NCBI RefSeq assembly: GCF_048771995.1
Contig: NC_133030.1
Location: forward strand, 11,052,001-11,116,000
Direction: 5' to 3'
Length of the DNA: 64,000 bases
Source: Taeniopygia guttata
Taxonomy: Eukaryota > Chordata > Aves > Passeriformes > Estrildidae
The notes under the pieces are model-generated. The model worked only from the letters and a program-made list of their open reading frames with translations, did no database searches and was not told where the DNA came from. The translations under genes and the position numbers were made by a program. Shown here in pieces: positions 26,801 through 37,925 of this stretch. How positions within the stretch are numbered: the stretch's first letter is position 1; each line of letters opens with the position of its first letter.

Positions 26801-29800
26801 TTTATCACAGTATAGCTGTGAAAAATCCTCTGTTAAAATTTGCTATAATTTTTAACTTGTAGTAGCGCAGTGTAAAATAGAAAAGAACACAAGGTTGCTG
26901 ACAGGAAACGCTAAGGCCATGTTTGATACGGTTTGTCAGTATTTAGTATTAGAGAGAAGAAAATCCATGCCTTGTTTAATTATATAGAGTCCAAACCACT
27001 CCCTTACACTGCGAGGAAAGGTTATACTTTCCCCCCCTCAAGAAAAATACCTCAAAACTCAAGTAGAATTATTTTGGACCCTATTTTTCTTCATCCTCAG
27101 GTGAGCAAACCATACACTCATTTGTGCATTACTTCGTCCAGGGAGAACTTCAAGTGTCTGGGCTAAGAGGTACATGAAGAAACAGCATTATCAGGTTAAA
27201 TTCCAACCCTTCCCCCTCTCTTTTTTTTTTCCTTTGGCTAAACATCTGTCAACACTTCTATCTCCAGAGCACCAGGATGTGCTGATGCATTAAACAGCAC
27301 AGCAGGTGCACTGGCAGACACAGGAGTGCCTGACCATAACCAGAGAGTTCACTACAACCCAAGTGCTGTAATTAACAGGGCAATGATATCCAAATGTATT
27401 TGCAGTGCTGACAGCTCAGTCCAAAGAACCATGCACCAAACACAGGCAGATCAAGTAAAAGAATCATACTCCCAAGGTAAGTTCAACCTCCCTCTCAAGC
27501 TTTTTAAATTAATAGACCCTAATATTCTTAATTAGCGTCTCACAAAATCCCTGTGAAACCACTGGTGCATTTTCCACCACTGCATATATACACCCCCATG
27601 TAAATAAAAATAGAAAATAAAACATGTATTCCAATTTACACTCATTTTTACCTTTCATTAGCTACATTGTTCAGCAGCTGGTTATCTTTCTTGGTGCTTT
27701 TGTTTCATTTTCTTTCCAGCATTGCATGCTTTTTTACAATGTCCCACCTGCCTAACTCTGAACTCTGCCTAAGAACACCTTACTCTTGGAGGCATTAACA
27801 CACCCAGAGCCTGGCAGAACTCAGGGCCACAGGCTCAGGTCATTCCTCCTCCTTCCTTGGCAGAGCCACCAAGTCCCAAGCACAAAGTCAGAACTCACAC
27901 TGAGGGCAGAGAACAGCTCACAGAAGCAGCAAAAAAGTTGATTAAAGAACAGCTTCACACTAAGGGCAAATAAACAAGCAAGCCACAGATTATTATTTAT
28001 TTAAAAATAATATTAAAATTCCCCCTTAAGCATTTACAGAGTTTCAAACTTTACCCTTCACGCAGCAGGTGTTGATTAAAACACATTTGTTGTGATACAC
28101 AATATTGCTCTTTCAGCCTCCAAAGCTTCAAGGGACTGGACTGTGGTCTTTGATGGGAGATTAGTCACTGGAGAAATACAGGTCCAAACCTCAGTCTCAT
28201 GAGAATTTAGGAAGATTTATGTATTTACTTACTGTTTCTTTGACTCCAAAGCAGCAGGCTGTCCTGATCTAATAATGAAAATGGTATTCAATAGATCATA
28301 ATGCCAGAAATGTCCATTATGATAACCCCATGCAATCTTCTGCATAGGACTGTGCCGTGGATTTAATCCAGGGATTACAATGCTTGACTGGAGCTAGAAC
28401 TGAACCTCTAAGTGCTTTTTATCTCTGCCATCAAACTCAAGGCTATGAAACAAAACCCAACACATACACCCCCCACTCAAGTTTGCGATTTACGAGTGCT
28501 CCACTAAATGCTTTTACTAGAAAAGAAACAAAAGTGACAGTAAAGCAAGTATCCCTGTTCCTTAAACAGGAATAAATCCAGTTATTTCACTGCCAAATCC
28601 ACTTCAGATTTAAATTAATGTAAAAGACAAGATCATTTGAAAGCACTGTGCAGAATGATGTGAATACTACTCATTTACAATTCCTACAGGGAGAAGAATA
28701 GAGAAGTTATTTCAAGCTTTTTTGCATCCATATAAAACCATTTGTGGCCTTCCAACAGCAAGAAAAGCCATTTAGAGGATTCACTGACTTGTGTCAGGTA
28801 AAACACTAGTGACAGACTGCCACAGGAAATCACAGGATGCCTTCATGTGCGGTTTTATTCAATTTCCAGACTTAAAAAATGCATTCAATTATTGACAGGA
28901 TTGATCTGACAGGCAGGAACAACAAAAGAGGCAACAGAAGCCAATCCTTCTGTGGCCACTGACTGCTTGGCTTTCCACTGTGTGGGAGCGTTATCATAAC
29001 TGACCATTTGGCGCTCTGAATATTTATAAGCATTTCCCTGCACACTCACCCTTCTTCCCATTCAACACCAGCATCCATTCACTCACTGCAGTTTTTCCAG
29101 AGAAATTTCGCTTAAGAAATAGATTAAAGAAAATAAAAAAAGGCTGAGTGAGAGTCCAACTCTTCACTTTACACACAGAACCTGTGTGGCAGAAGCACTG
29201 GGCAGAGGAGAGATTAAATGTACATTTCAGTTCGCAGAACCAAAATCTTTTACTCCAGGTTCCCTAAATAAGGAACAAGGGAGGGGAAACAATTGCTTTT
29301 CTCGGAGCTAGTGGCAAACAAACACTCCCACGAAAAACGAAGAATGACAAGTGTTTTGGCAGACACATCCTCATACCTCTCTAATCACCCAAGAGCTTTT
29401 AGTCAGAAGTGTAGATGTCTGTGTTTGACCTTGAAACTTACAGCTATGCCTTGAACCAGAGCCAAGAGAAAATCCAAAAGGCTCTTCCCATTTATTTCAC
29501 AAGTGTTTAGCAATGCTGACCCAATGGGGACAACTCCCTGCAGTCACCTACTCGTGATCTGAACAGAATTGCCTGGGTATGGAAAAACTGCAGGAAATCG
29601 ATGCTCCCAGGGAAGAGGAGGTGAGTCACCCCACCTCTGACAATTTCAAAGGGTTTTTTCCCTCAAATTACAAGCGCTCCTTTACTTCTCTCGTTATGAG
29701 ATTCCCCTTTGAAAAGACCAAGCCCCTTGGTTTTATAGAGTTAAATCACAAACGCGTTAAGCATGGAGTAGTCGACCGTAACAGAGGCAAACAAAAGTCA

Positions 29801-30674
29801 TGAAACCGTGGGTGGTACACAAAATACTTTCCTAAACTGAACGTTTCCCTGAATTTTCCACGGGAAAATATGGTATTCCTCAGTGTGACAATGCAAAATA
29901 AACAGTGCAGCTCCTTAACACAACTGTCACGGCTTAAGCCTTCCAAACTGCTCCTCGCTCCCGTAAAGATGCCAACATTCCTCTATCTGCTTAAGTGCTC
30001 GGAAACTTTGCTTTCCAAACAAATGGCAGCGGCAAGTACCTTAACACCGTGTTACTCTCATCACTGAGACACCGTCCTACGCTCACACACACGCTCTTGT
30101 TTATGGCAGGAAAGGGCACCACAGGTTTCTGCTGAGTTACAAGGAATTCCAAAGTATGCAAGTTCAAAGTTTTTGCTCATAAAGTGAATTTTACTACCGC
30201 AGAGGGGGAAAAAAAAATGTTGTTTTCCCTCTCCAGGCTGTAGGTGGTAACAGCATCCTTAAGATGAAACTACAAGATACTCGCTGTAAGATAAATTTTG
30301 TTTAAAAGAGATATAGTGGCACTTTTCTGGACAGCAGCTTGTAAAGCACGTTTCACGTTAGGGTTACACAGAACATATTTGCACGCCAGTTAGAGGGAAA
30401 TGCTCAAAACAGCAGCTGCTGGAAAGTCAGATATTTGTTAGAGGACAACAGGGCTTGGTTTCCCACAGCCTTTTATAACCTGGTACATCTTAAGAACAGA
30501 GCAGGATCCTGCCTGGCAGGACCGTCATGCCTGCTTTACGCACACACAAACCACGACCAAGATGCAATCCAGATGCAAAGCAAACCCAGAAAAACCCCAA
30601 GTCCACAGAGAGCGAGGACTTTACTGTAAAGCTCGCTGGTATGAAGACAACAGACCGTAAAAGCTGGATCTTAC

Positions 30675-30957
30675 CATTAGCATTTTTCCCACAGATGAGG
30701 TGCTCGTAAGGTTGCAACACTCCCCAAAGTTCCGCATCGTTGTTGATAACCATCTCCAGGATTTCAGCCGAGATCTCCCCTCCACCATCGGGGCTCTGAC
30801 TCGCCAAAACCCTAGCCTTTATCTCTTCCACCAGGTTCTCCATGCAAGCGGTTAAGGAGATGGCCGCGTACTCGTGGATCCTCACCGAGATTCTGGTGTC
30901 CACCATCCACCTGAAAAACCTGCCCACCGAGAAGGTGAGGCCGCAGCGGGCGGACTT
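30675..30957 (-). other. ABTB2: H2A-like histone-fold segment inside ABTB2 exon 1
   Basis: Residues 194-288 begin [18 protein letters not shown], matching the H2A pattern S-R-A-G-L-Q-F-P-V-G-R-x-x-R-L-L. They continue through a helix ([18 protein letters not shown]) equivalent to the H2A alpha-2 helix, and end [19 protein letters not shown], which mirrors the H2A N-D-E-E-L-x-x-L-L docking segment. The segment directly follows the H2B-like part, so the exon appears to encode both halves of an H2A-H2B-like pair in one chain. Basic DNA-contact residues of true H2A are only partly kept. Confidence 0.65.
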
Positions 30958-31536
30958 GCCTTTCCTCAGCCCATCGCCGGCGCTCATGCTGTACAGGGAG
31001 AGCGCCTTGACGGTGGCCAGCACGCAGCTCTCGGCCAGGGCCCAGCTCTGGATGAGTTTGATGGCGCTCTGCACCTCGAAGCGGGTGCACTTGGAGTGCA
31101 TCACGCTGAGGCGCTGAGCCTCCCGCGACACCCTGATCAGGGCCCGCCGCAGCAGCTGCGAGAGCCGCCTGACAGCCTCCTGCGAAAAGCTCCTGCCCTG
31201 GCCCTCTCCCTTCCCTCTGCGCAGGATTCTGCCGATGTCTTCATCAGTCCAAGGGTACTCCTCGAGATCCGGCAGCTTAGGGCACTTGGAGAAGATATCT
31301 GCGACCTCGGGGTCTTCCGGCAGCACGGTGTTCACGGTGTCCCAGCTGTTATTCCTACTGTTCATGGAGCCCGAGTAGTACCACCAGTTGCCTCTGTGCT
31401 GAGAAGAGGTGAAGGCTTGCGAGTTGGACTTGGAAGAAGAGAGACTGAGGGACCTGCAGGAATCCCCTGCCCCATAACCAGAGTCCAAAGTTAAATCCTC
31501 CAGGGTCTTCAGAGTCGAACTGTATATCCCAGCCAT
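30675..31536 (-). CDS. ABTB2: ABTB2 first coding exon (ankyrin repeat and BTB domain-containing protein 2), 5' part of the gene
   Basis: The minus strand reads 287 full codons plus one base, then a consensus donor (ATG|GTAAGA; exon edge at 30675), so the exon ends in phase 1. The protein starts [20 protein letters not shown] and carries the family blocks [18 protein letters not shown] (residues 63-80), [18 protein letters not shown] (194-211) and [20 protein letters not shown] (265-284), which I recognise as ABTB2. The start is fixed by an in-frame TAA five codons upstream (31549-31551). The -3 base is C, so the Kozak context is only fair. Residues 1-70 are Ser-rich and probably disordered. 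Residues 118-288 form a two-part histone-like fold (annotated separately). The ankyrin repeats and BTB domain of the family lie in later exons outside the window to the left. ABTB3 (BTBD11) is the close paralogue and the main alternative, but the N-terminal sequence fits ABTB2 better. Role in the family: BTB scaffold associated with ubiquitin-dependent turnover; this comes from the literature, not this sequence. Confidence 0.96.
30979..31185 (-). other. ABTB2: H2B-like histone-fold segment inside ABTB2 exon 1
   Basis: Residues about 118-186 hold a basic helix followed by the pattern [20 protein letters not shown] (151-170) and then VKALSLYS. It lines up by eye with the C-terminal half of histone H2B, whose pattern is T-S-R-E-(I/V)-Q-T-A-V-R-L-L-L, then a Glu-Leu-Ala-rich stretch and T-K-A-V-T-K-Y. 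The alignment is my reading and not a computed score. It agrees with the established annotation of a histone-fold region in the ABTB2/ABTB3 family. Confidence 0.6.
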
Positions 31537-31831
31537 AGGAAAGACGGGTTAAGCCAAGCGGCACGACAAGCGCGAAAGGTGAGGCTGGGGCAGATCCCTA
31601 GCGATCCTCCCCGAGCGGCGCGGGAGGATTGGCAGCGCAGCGGGCAGAAGCCCTCCCCGAGGGCCCGGCTACCTCCATCCCGGCGGGAGGCTGCGCTCAG
31701 CCATGTCCCGCTCGGGCCGGGCGCGGCGGAGGGCGCGGAGGCTGCGGCGGGGCCGGGCCGGGACTGGCACTCGGCGGCGGCTCCGGCGCAACTTCCCCGC
31801 CGCGGCTCCGCCGCGCGCTCCGCACCGCCGC

Positions 31832-31891
31832 ATGCAAATGAGGCGCGCGGAGACCACCAATCGACGGCGGCGGGGGAACGGCCCGGCCAAT
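31832..31891 (-). promoter_or_regulatory. ABTB2: Octamer plus two CCAAT boxes upstream of ABTB2
   Basis: On the minus strand, in the direction of ABTB2 transcription, there is ATTGG at 31891-31887, ATTGG at 31861-31857, and then ATTTGCAT (perfect octamer, POU/Oct-1 type) at 31839-31832. They lie roughly 300-355 bases before the ABTB2 start codon. The upstream CCAAT has the NF-Y style context GGCCAATCA. Motif matches are exact; occupancy is unknown. Confidence 0.6.
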
Positions 31892-31902
31892 CACAAACGA
31901 GA

Positions 31903-31931
31903 GGGGCGGGGCGGAAGGCGGGGCGAGGGGG
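31903..31931 (+). promoter_or_regulatory. Dense GC boxes with G-quadruplex potential
   Basis: Four runs of four or more G occur at 31903-31906, 31908-31911, 31920-31923 and 31927-31931, with loops of 1, 8 and 3 bases. They overlap two Sp1/KLF-type GGGGCGGGGC/GGGGCG boxes. One loop exceeds the usual 7-base limit, so quadruplex formation is possible but not certain. Confidence 0.45.
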
Positions 31932-32010
31932 CGCGGGAGCGGTCCGTGCGGAGCGGCGAGCAGGGGTCGGGGCTCGGAGCGGGGATGGTGCGAGCGGCTC
32001 CGGGGCACGA

Positions 32011-32096
32011 AGCTCCCGGCGGGAGCCTTTGAGGCACGGCGGGTTTCCCCAAACCCCGTCGGAGCTCCCGGCGGGAGCCTTTGAGGCACGGCGGGT
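32011..32096. repeat. Tandem duplication of a 34-bp unit with 52-bp period in the ABTB2 CpG island
   Basis: An identical 34-base unit occurs at 32011-32044 and 32063-32096, separated by 18 bases. Each unit contains GCTCCCG-G-CGGGAGC, a perfect 7-bp inverted repeat around one central base. Exact identity suggests a young duplication or active homogenisation. Confidence 0.9.
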
Positions 32097-32280
32097 CCCC
32101 CACACCGGGCTCGGGCCGGGAGCCGCGCGCGGAGCGGAGGAGCCCAGCGCGTCCCCGTCCCAGCGGGGTGTGCGGGACGAGCACGCCCCCGCGCGGCCGC
32201 AGCGGGGAGCGGCGGGCGGAGCCGCGAGTCTCGCTGTGTTTCGGGCTCGGGTCCTCAAATCCCGGTAATTTAACCTAAAA

Positions 32281-35200
32281 ACGCGCTTTGCACATCTTCC
32301 CAAAGATCCCAAACCCGCCCCGATCCAGGCAAACACGGTAAAGCAAGAGAGAATACGTGTCCTTGATAATGCCGCTGTGACAAAGTTTGTAAACACCCAA
32401 AAACACAGCTCAAAGGATGACATTTTTATCTGTTCATGCACACGAATTTTGAAGTTTGCTCTCTATTCCTGCCATATACTCACTGTTTGTAGGATATATG
32501 TGAAAGGGTATGAATAGAAGTCTAAAGAGAGTACATTCAAAACTTCTCACAAAGGACATTTTCACTTCAAAAAGTACTGTCGAGAGATCTTACACAGTCC
32601 TTAATTACAGACTAAAAAAAAATTGCATATTTTCCGCATTAATGTCCCTTACAAGATAACAGCTTCCAAATATTATCAGCTTCAATACCTGGATTTCCAG
32701 AGTTAAGTTCAAAATGACAAATTGTCTTTGCACCATGAGGACAAACTTTTCAGCAGGGCCTGTTGCACTAGGACAAGGGGGAGGGTTTTTTAACTGACAG
32801 AGGGATGGTTTAGATAATACAGAAAAGAGATTTCCTGCTTCTAAACTATAATGCCTTACAGAACATCCCTTCTCTTTTTGTACTGCAGTATATACATTAC
32901 TTAGTGTCAATAAAAATGTATCATAAGTATTAGGCATAAATTATATACTCGAAAAATCATCTATTTAACTTATTCACTTTGCTCACAGGATCAAGCAGTT
33001 CTGTTTATACTAAAAGACAAAATATTTAATAAGGCATTCCAACTTCCACTAGCTTAACCCCAAAATTGATTTTTTTTTAAACATAAGATCATCTTTTATC
33101 TTTCTAATGTTGAAGATCAACTATAATGAAGCTCTCAGCTTTTTCATAGCTTCTCCCCATGAAATCATGAACACAAACGAAAAGTTGTCTAATAAAACCA
33201 GACCTAATTCTCTCAAAGTAATTTCAATTTATTTTGAAATCTTAACACTTCAGCACCTTGTCTGTGCTCCACTGTTAGCTCAGAAATTGGAATTTTTTAC
33301 TGCACAACCGATGCTTTGCTCAGGTGTTATTTTACAGATCAAAGCTAACTCTGCTATTTTGGTGCATTTTTTAGGCTATATTTTTAAGAGCTGACAATAC
33401 AAAACTGACAGTAAACATGGTAAATAGGTCCATAAATGTGAGACAAGGCAGGACTGACTCAAAGAACCCAGTTTTAAGTCTTGTGTCTTCAATCAATCCA
33501 CTTCTGTATAAAAAAATTATCATCTTTTTTCTTACATCTGCATTTAATCCCTAATCTTAGGGTGCCATGGACTACTGCAGGCCTCTTAAATGAGACTCTG
33601 GGTGGGTGACCATGTGATGCCTCCTCAAAACTAGGGCATTTATTTTACTCCCTGTTAGTTCCTCCAAGGTCATGCACAGAAGGCTTGTATCTTCACAAGG
33701 ATCACTGCAAGAATGGGAATGGGGCAAAAGAAGGCAACAGAGTTGGCCTCTCACCAAAAATCCTTCATGCCTTGGTTTGTGATGCCTCTTTGCAAAAGCT
33801 TTCTCTAAAACTCATCCTGTTCTATCGCCTAGGATTCATTTAAACCACAAAAGCAAGGCTAAATTGACACAGAGAATTGCTACACAGTTGGCAAATAGGA
33901 ACTTGACATTATTTAGGAAAAATGCAGCTGTGCAAACACTCAAAACTTCTACAAACCATTTCTGTTCCTTCCCTTTATCACACTTCTCCCATACTCTCAC
34001 ACAGTTTGTTATTCCTGCCATTCCATGTCTTTTAACAACACCAAAAATTATCTGGTTTAACAAGCAGTGTCTGTTTTCCCCACTTCCTTCAGTGTTTTCT
34101 CATTGCAGTATTTATTTATAAGAGAAAAACCTTTGCCAGATAAATCCTTCTCTCCTTCTGCTGCAAAGGTATCACCAACATTTTCCACAGGGGATAAAAC
34201 CTTAGAACAGAAGCACCCCCAAATGTGGAAAAGATTTTCCTTACTGAAGATTTAAATGTCAAACTCCAAGATGTTAAACCCAATAAAGACAACAAGTCAT
34301 ACATCAAAACACCCATAAAAAACAACTTAACATTCCTTGATTTATAAGGCACAATAAACACTCAGCTTTTTTGTTGTTGTTGTTTTTTTGTGGGTTTTTT
34401 TTTGTTTGTTTGCATATGTTTCAACTGGAGACATCAGGAATCCCAAGTTATTTTCACACCATAAAAATCAACTTTCCACAGACAGATTTTCTCATAATAA
34501 TTTCTCTCTAAAATTAGTGTTAAAGTAGAAACTACCAGAAGACTTCCAGGAACATAAGCTAAATAGATAAAACATGTAACATTGGAAACTCCATAATAAA
34601 CAAAATCATGGGACTCTGGAAGCTCCATTTTCCTTTGTGTGAGGGGTTCAGATATGAGTTTTTCTAGCTCTGATAAAATACAGGGTTTAAAATTTTGAAT
34701 TTTAAGTACATCAGAATTAATTAAAAATAAAAAGCCATTGCATTCTCTGATACACCAAAAGCAACTGGATAAATAGGAAGCCTATTTAAAAAACAAACAC
34801 TTGTTTTAAGGAACTACAGCAGTCAAAGCAAATGTAAAACTTAATCTCTAGCAAAGACTCCAAATCACTACATTTTAAAGTAATCAATACTGAGATTGAC
34901 CTGTTACTGTTCAAGCCACAAAGTTCAGTGAATTTCTAGGAAATAATATTCATATACATGGTATTGAGCAGCATAAACATCCCTTACCTCTAGGTCCCAT
35001 GTAAGCTTGTTTTATTCACTTGAATAAGACTCTAGAATTCCCAACAGGAAAAGAAAAAAAGTTAACAACACAACTGGCCTTAACAGAGACCCCGAAGAAG
35101 CTGCTTGATTGGTGCTACCAACCCCTCAGAGCAGTACCAAAGGGAGGAGCCCTTTCCAAACCTTATTTAAAGCAGTTTGTGGGAGGGAGTGTTAGTGAGC

Positions 35201-36751
35201 CCAAAGGCTCAACAGCTTCCTGGGCTTCCATGGATGTTGCTGGAAATTTCCTTCTCAGGCCGTTGTCTCTGTTTTAAGCATGTGCTAATGGCATTTTCCT
35301 TGTGTAGCTACTTCATTAAACTGCATTTTATCTGCAAGGTTCAGAACTATTTTTGTTAATAAAGAAAAATAGCTGCTGTCTGATACCTGAAAATCAGTGT
35401 GAGCCCAGACAGCAGGAGATGTGGGGGGAGCAGAGATGAAGCATGACTAGAGCAAGTGAATCACATATCAAGTCTAAATAAAATGAAAAAAGAAAAAAAG
35501 TGTTAGGAGAATTAATTTTGCATATTTTCAAAGCATCACTGATGGAGAGAAAATGTTCATGTGGTTTGTTTTCTACCATGCAGCAAAATCCCCATCCAGC
35601 CCTCAATTTATTGTCTAACTGGAGTTGCTGGTCCAGTACTTGGAGTGACTAAATACTCCCTGCTGACCTCACCACTGCCAGGTTCTTGTGTCTTCCCAGC
35701 TGGAGAGATAATTTATTCAATGTGTAATAACTCAAATTCTTCCCCAATTCATTTTGTGCAAAATGGCCTTTGCCAAGGTTACAATACTTGTCTTTCAGAA
35801 TGTCTTGATTGGTAATTTAGGTAAATCTACTTGATAGCACTAATTAAAATTTAAAAAGAGAACATAGAATCTCATGAATGTAGAATTTTAGGAATAATAC
35901 TGTCCCTAGTGAAAACTTTTCAGATGGTTAGAAGGCACTGAAATCAGAATGTCTGCTGAACAAATCTTCAGGCTGTTAATAATAAATGGACATCTCACCT
36001 TCTCCCTGTCTTGGTTTTATCTGTGATTTAGCATAGCCTAAAACTACATTTTGCTATTAACAATGCCTACCAAGAGAAACACTCCTGCTTAACAAATCTT
36101 GCCTCATTTTTCCCCTACACTACTATTTAGCCTAATAAAAGACATTTCTTGTCCTTACATAACTTACCTCACTCGTATCCTTAGGCTGTCAATTAAAACA
36201 TAATTTCTATTTAAATAAGATCAGGAACTTAAATTTGCTTAGCATAAGAAATCAGCCCAGATCAGCATTACTGTTATTTATAATGACAGATAAGGCAGAG
36301 CTTCTCAGAATTAATACTGTCAAGAAAGAAGGGGTCATGTCTATCATGACTCATAGTGACTGTTAAGCAAGACCATTTAAAAAACTTTAATTGCTGAAGA
36401 TTTTATATTACAGCCTGCTTCTGACACACATTTTCAGGTATGAAAAGCATAAGAAGCACTGAGAATCTATTAAGAATATCTTTTCTACACTCAAGAGCTG
36501 CCTTTTGTAGTAGATATAATTAAAGTGATAAGGAACTTGGAGTGAAATCTCCATGCAAAAGTATATCAGATGCCCAAAATGAACAAATAAGTGGTTTTCT
36601 GCTGCTGCTGTACAGAGAACTTCTTCAGAGATCCTTCAAAGCAAACTGGTCAGGTACCAGTCAGGTAGGAACCGGTCAGCATCACCTTTATCCTTGGCAA
36701 AGGCATGGAACAAATAAGCCTGGAAAGCATTAAGGACAAAAGGGTGATTGA
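32281..36751. other. Intergenic DNA between the ABTB2 and CAT promoters, left part
   Basis: AT-rich, with no open frame resembling a known protein and no RNA gene visible. A T/G-rich simple-sequence tract lies at about 34365-34412. Otherwise I see nothing I can name. Confidence 0.7.
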
Positions 36752-37055
36752 GAATCACAGAGTTTGGATTGGAAAGGAGCTTCCACTTACTTTCACCCCC
36801 TGCCATGGGCATGGACACCTCCCACTAGACCAGGTTGCTCCGAGCCCCATCCAGCCTGGCCTTTGAAGCCTTCCAGGGATGGACAACCTGTGCTTGTGTG
36901 TCAGCACCCCCCCAGGGAAGAATAAATTCCCAGTACTTGATGCAGGGTACAGTTGTCTTTCTGGATTGCAAGTGTGTGTTGCTGGATCTTGTTGAGCTTC
37001 TCATCAACCAACACCCCCAAATCTTTTCCAGGCTGCTCTTAATCCATTCTCCAGC
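36752..37055 (-). mobile_element. CR1 LINE fragment, antisense, with its 3' end at the left
   Basis: The plus strand begins AGAATCACAGAGTTTGGATT and runs through CTGCCATGGGCATGGACACC, ACTAGACCAGGTTGCTC and CCAGCCTGGCCTTTGAAG, the reverse complement of the CR1 3' end. It then jumps to the TTGTTGAGCTTCTCATCAACC...CACCCCCAAATC block from further 5' in the element, so there is an internal deletion. No coding capacity remains. Confidence 0.85.
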
Positions 37056-37074
37056 GATTTAGGAAGGGGCAATG

Positions 37075-37925
37075 ATGCCTGATCAATCTGCCAGCCTTTC
37101 GTGATGATATCAGTGGTATGATGGATGAGGGAAGGGCAGTGGATATTATCTTCACCACAGCAAGGCTTTTGACACTCACTCCTGCAACATCCTCATTGAC
37201 AAATTGATTAATTTTTTTTTTTTTTTTTGCCTGGATAAATGGCTCCTTTCAATCTAAGTGGAAAACAAATTTGGATAAAAATATCTGTTGGAAAACAAGT
37301 TAGATGTAAGCTGGGAATACATCCCTGTGGCAGTGAAAGCCAGCAGCATCCCAGGAAAAACACTGCCAGCAGGTGGAGGAGGTGATCCTTCCTTCTGCTC
37401 AGTGCTGATGAGACTCAGATGGAGTCAAGAGTCCAGCTCTGGGTTTTCCAGTACAAAAGAGCTGCAGACAAACTGGAGTTAGTCCATCAAAGGGACACAA
37501 AGATGATTAAGGGACTGGACTTTCTGTTATTTGAGAGGCTGGGACTGTTCATTCTGGAGAAGGTGGGACAGCAGCTCTATGTATAAATACCTGAAGAATA
37601 AAAAAAGGAAAAAGACAGGTTGGCTCTTCTTAGTGGTGTCCAGGGAAAGAACAAGAAGCAGTAGGCTCAAACTGAAATACAAAATATTCCATTTAAACTT
37701 TAACCACCCCACCCCCCCCCCCACCTTCTACTGTGAGGGTGGTAAGACACTGGAACAGATGAAACAGAATAAAACCTGGAGCAGGTTTCCCAGGGAGGTT
37801 GTGGAATCTCCATAGTCAGAGATATTAAAAATCCAACTGGACACAATCCTGGACAAGCTGCTTTAACTGACCCGGATTTGTGATCTCCAGAGGTGCCTTC
37901 CAACCACCAGAAGGATTCCATGAAT
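37075..37925 (+). mobile_element. CR1 LINE fragment, sense, with internal deletions
   Basis: Successive blocks follow the CR1 reverse-transcriptase-to-3'-UTR order: GATGAGGGAAGGGCAGTGGA (with AGCAAGGCTTTTGACACTC after it), a GGGACACAAAGATGATTAAGG block, GAGAGGCTGGGACTGTTCAT, CAGGTTTCCCAGGGAGGTTG, and the tail GGTGCCTTCCAACCACC. Multiple indels break the reading frame. A 17-base T run (37212-37228) and a C-rich run (37708-37719) lie within it. The element faces away from the CR1 piece just to its left. Confidence 0.85.

Larger units (their letters stand above)
1..30674 (-). other. ABTB2: Presumed ABTB2 intron 1 (3' end beyond the window)
   Basis: The stretch follows the exon 1 donor. ABTB2 has a very long first intron in vertebrates, so the whole region left of 30675 is read as intron. 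I saw no acceptor followed by a stretch resembling the next ABTB2 exon (which should continue the histone-fold tail after GKNANG), and no other recognisable gene. Contents: AT-rich sequence, old CR1 fragments (4640-4912, 5925-5992, 16080-16400, 23826-23875), simple repeats, short tandem duplications and candidate factor sites listed separately. Short open frames throughout, up to 190 codons at 13404-13976 on the minus strand, match no family I know. Confidence 0.7.
30720..32280. promoter_or_regulatory. ABTB2: CpG island over ABTB2 exon 1 and its upstream region
   Basis: Base composition rises sharply to GC-rich, CpG-dense sequence across exon 1 and about 750 bases upstream of its start codon, then falls to AT-rich DNA near 32280. 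It contains GC boxes (for example around 31903-31924), two CCAAT boxes, an octamer and a duplicated unit, all listed separately. No TATA box is evident at a sensible distance. The transcription start cannot be placed from sequence alone; it probably lies between about 31600 and 31850 on the minus strand. Long open frames on both strands here (such as those spanning 31509-32441 and 31579-32268) are what CpG-rich DNA gives by chance. Confidence 0.85.

Noticed and set aside
30874..31494. 206-codon open frame antisense to ABTB2 exon 1
   Set aside because: It is the mirror of a GC-rich coding exon; the minus-strand reading is clearly ABTB2.
31509..32441. 310-codon open frame on the minus strand upstream of ABTB2
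   Set aside because: It spans the CpG island, is rich in Ala, Arg, Pro and Gly, overlaps long open frames in other registers and matches no family I know. CpG-rich DNA lacks stop codons by chance.
37212..37228. T17 run as the tail of a processed pseudogene
   Set aside because: It lies inside the CR1 sense fragment and no gene-derived sequence adjoins it.
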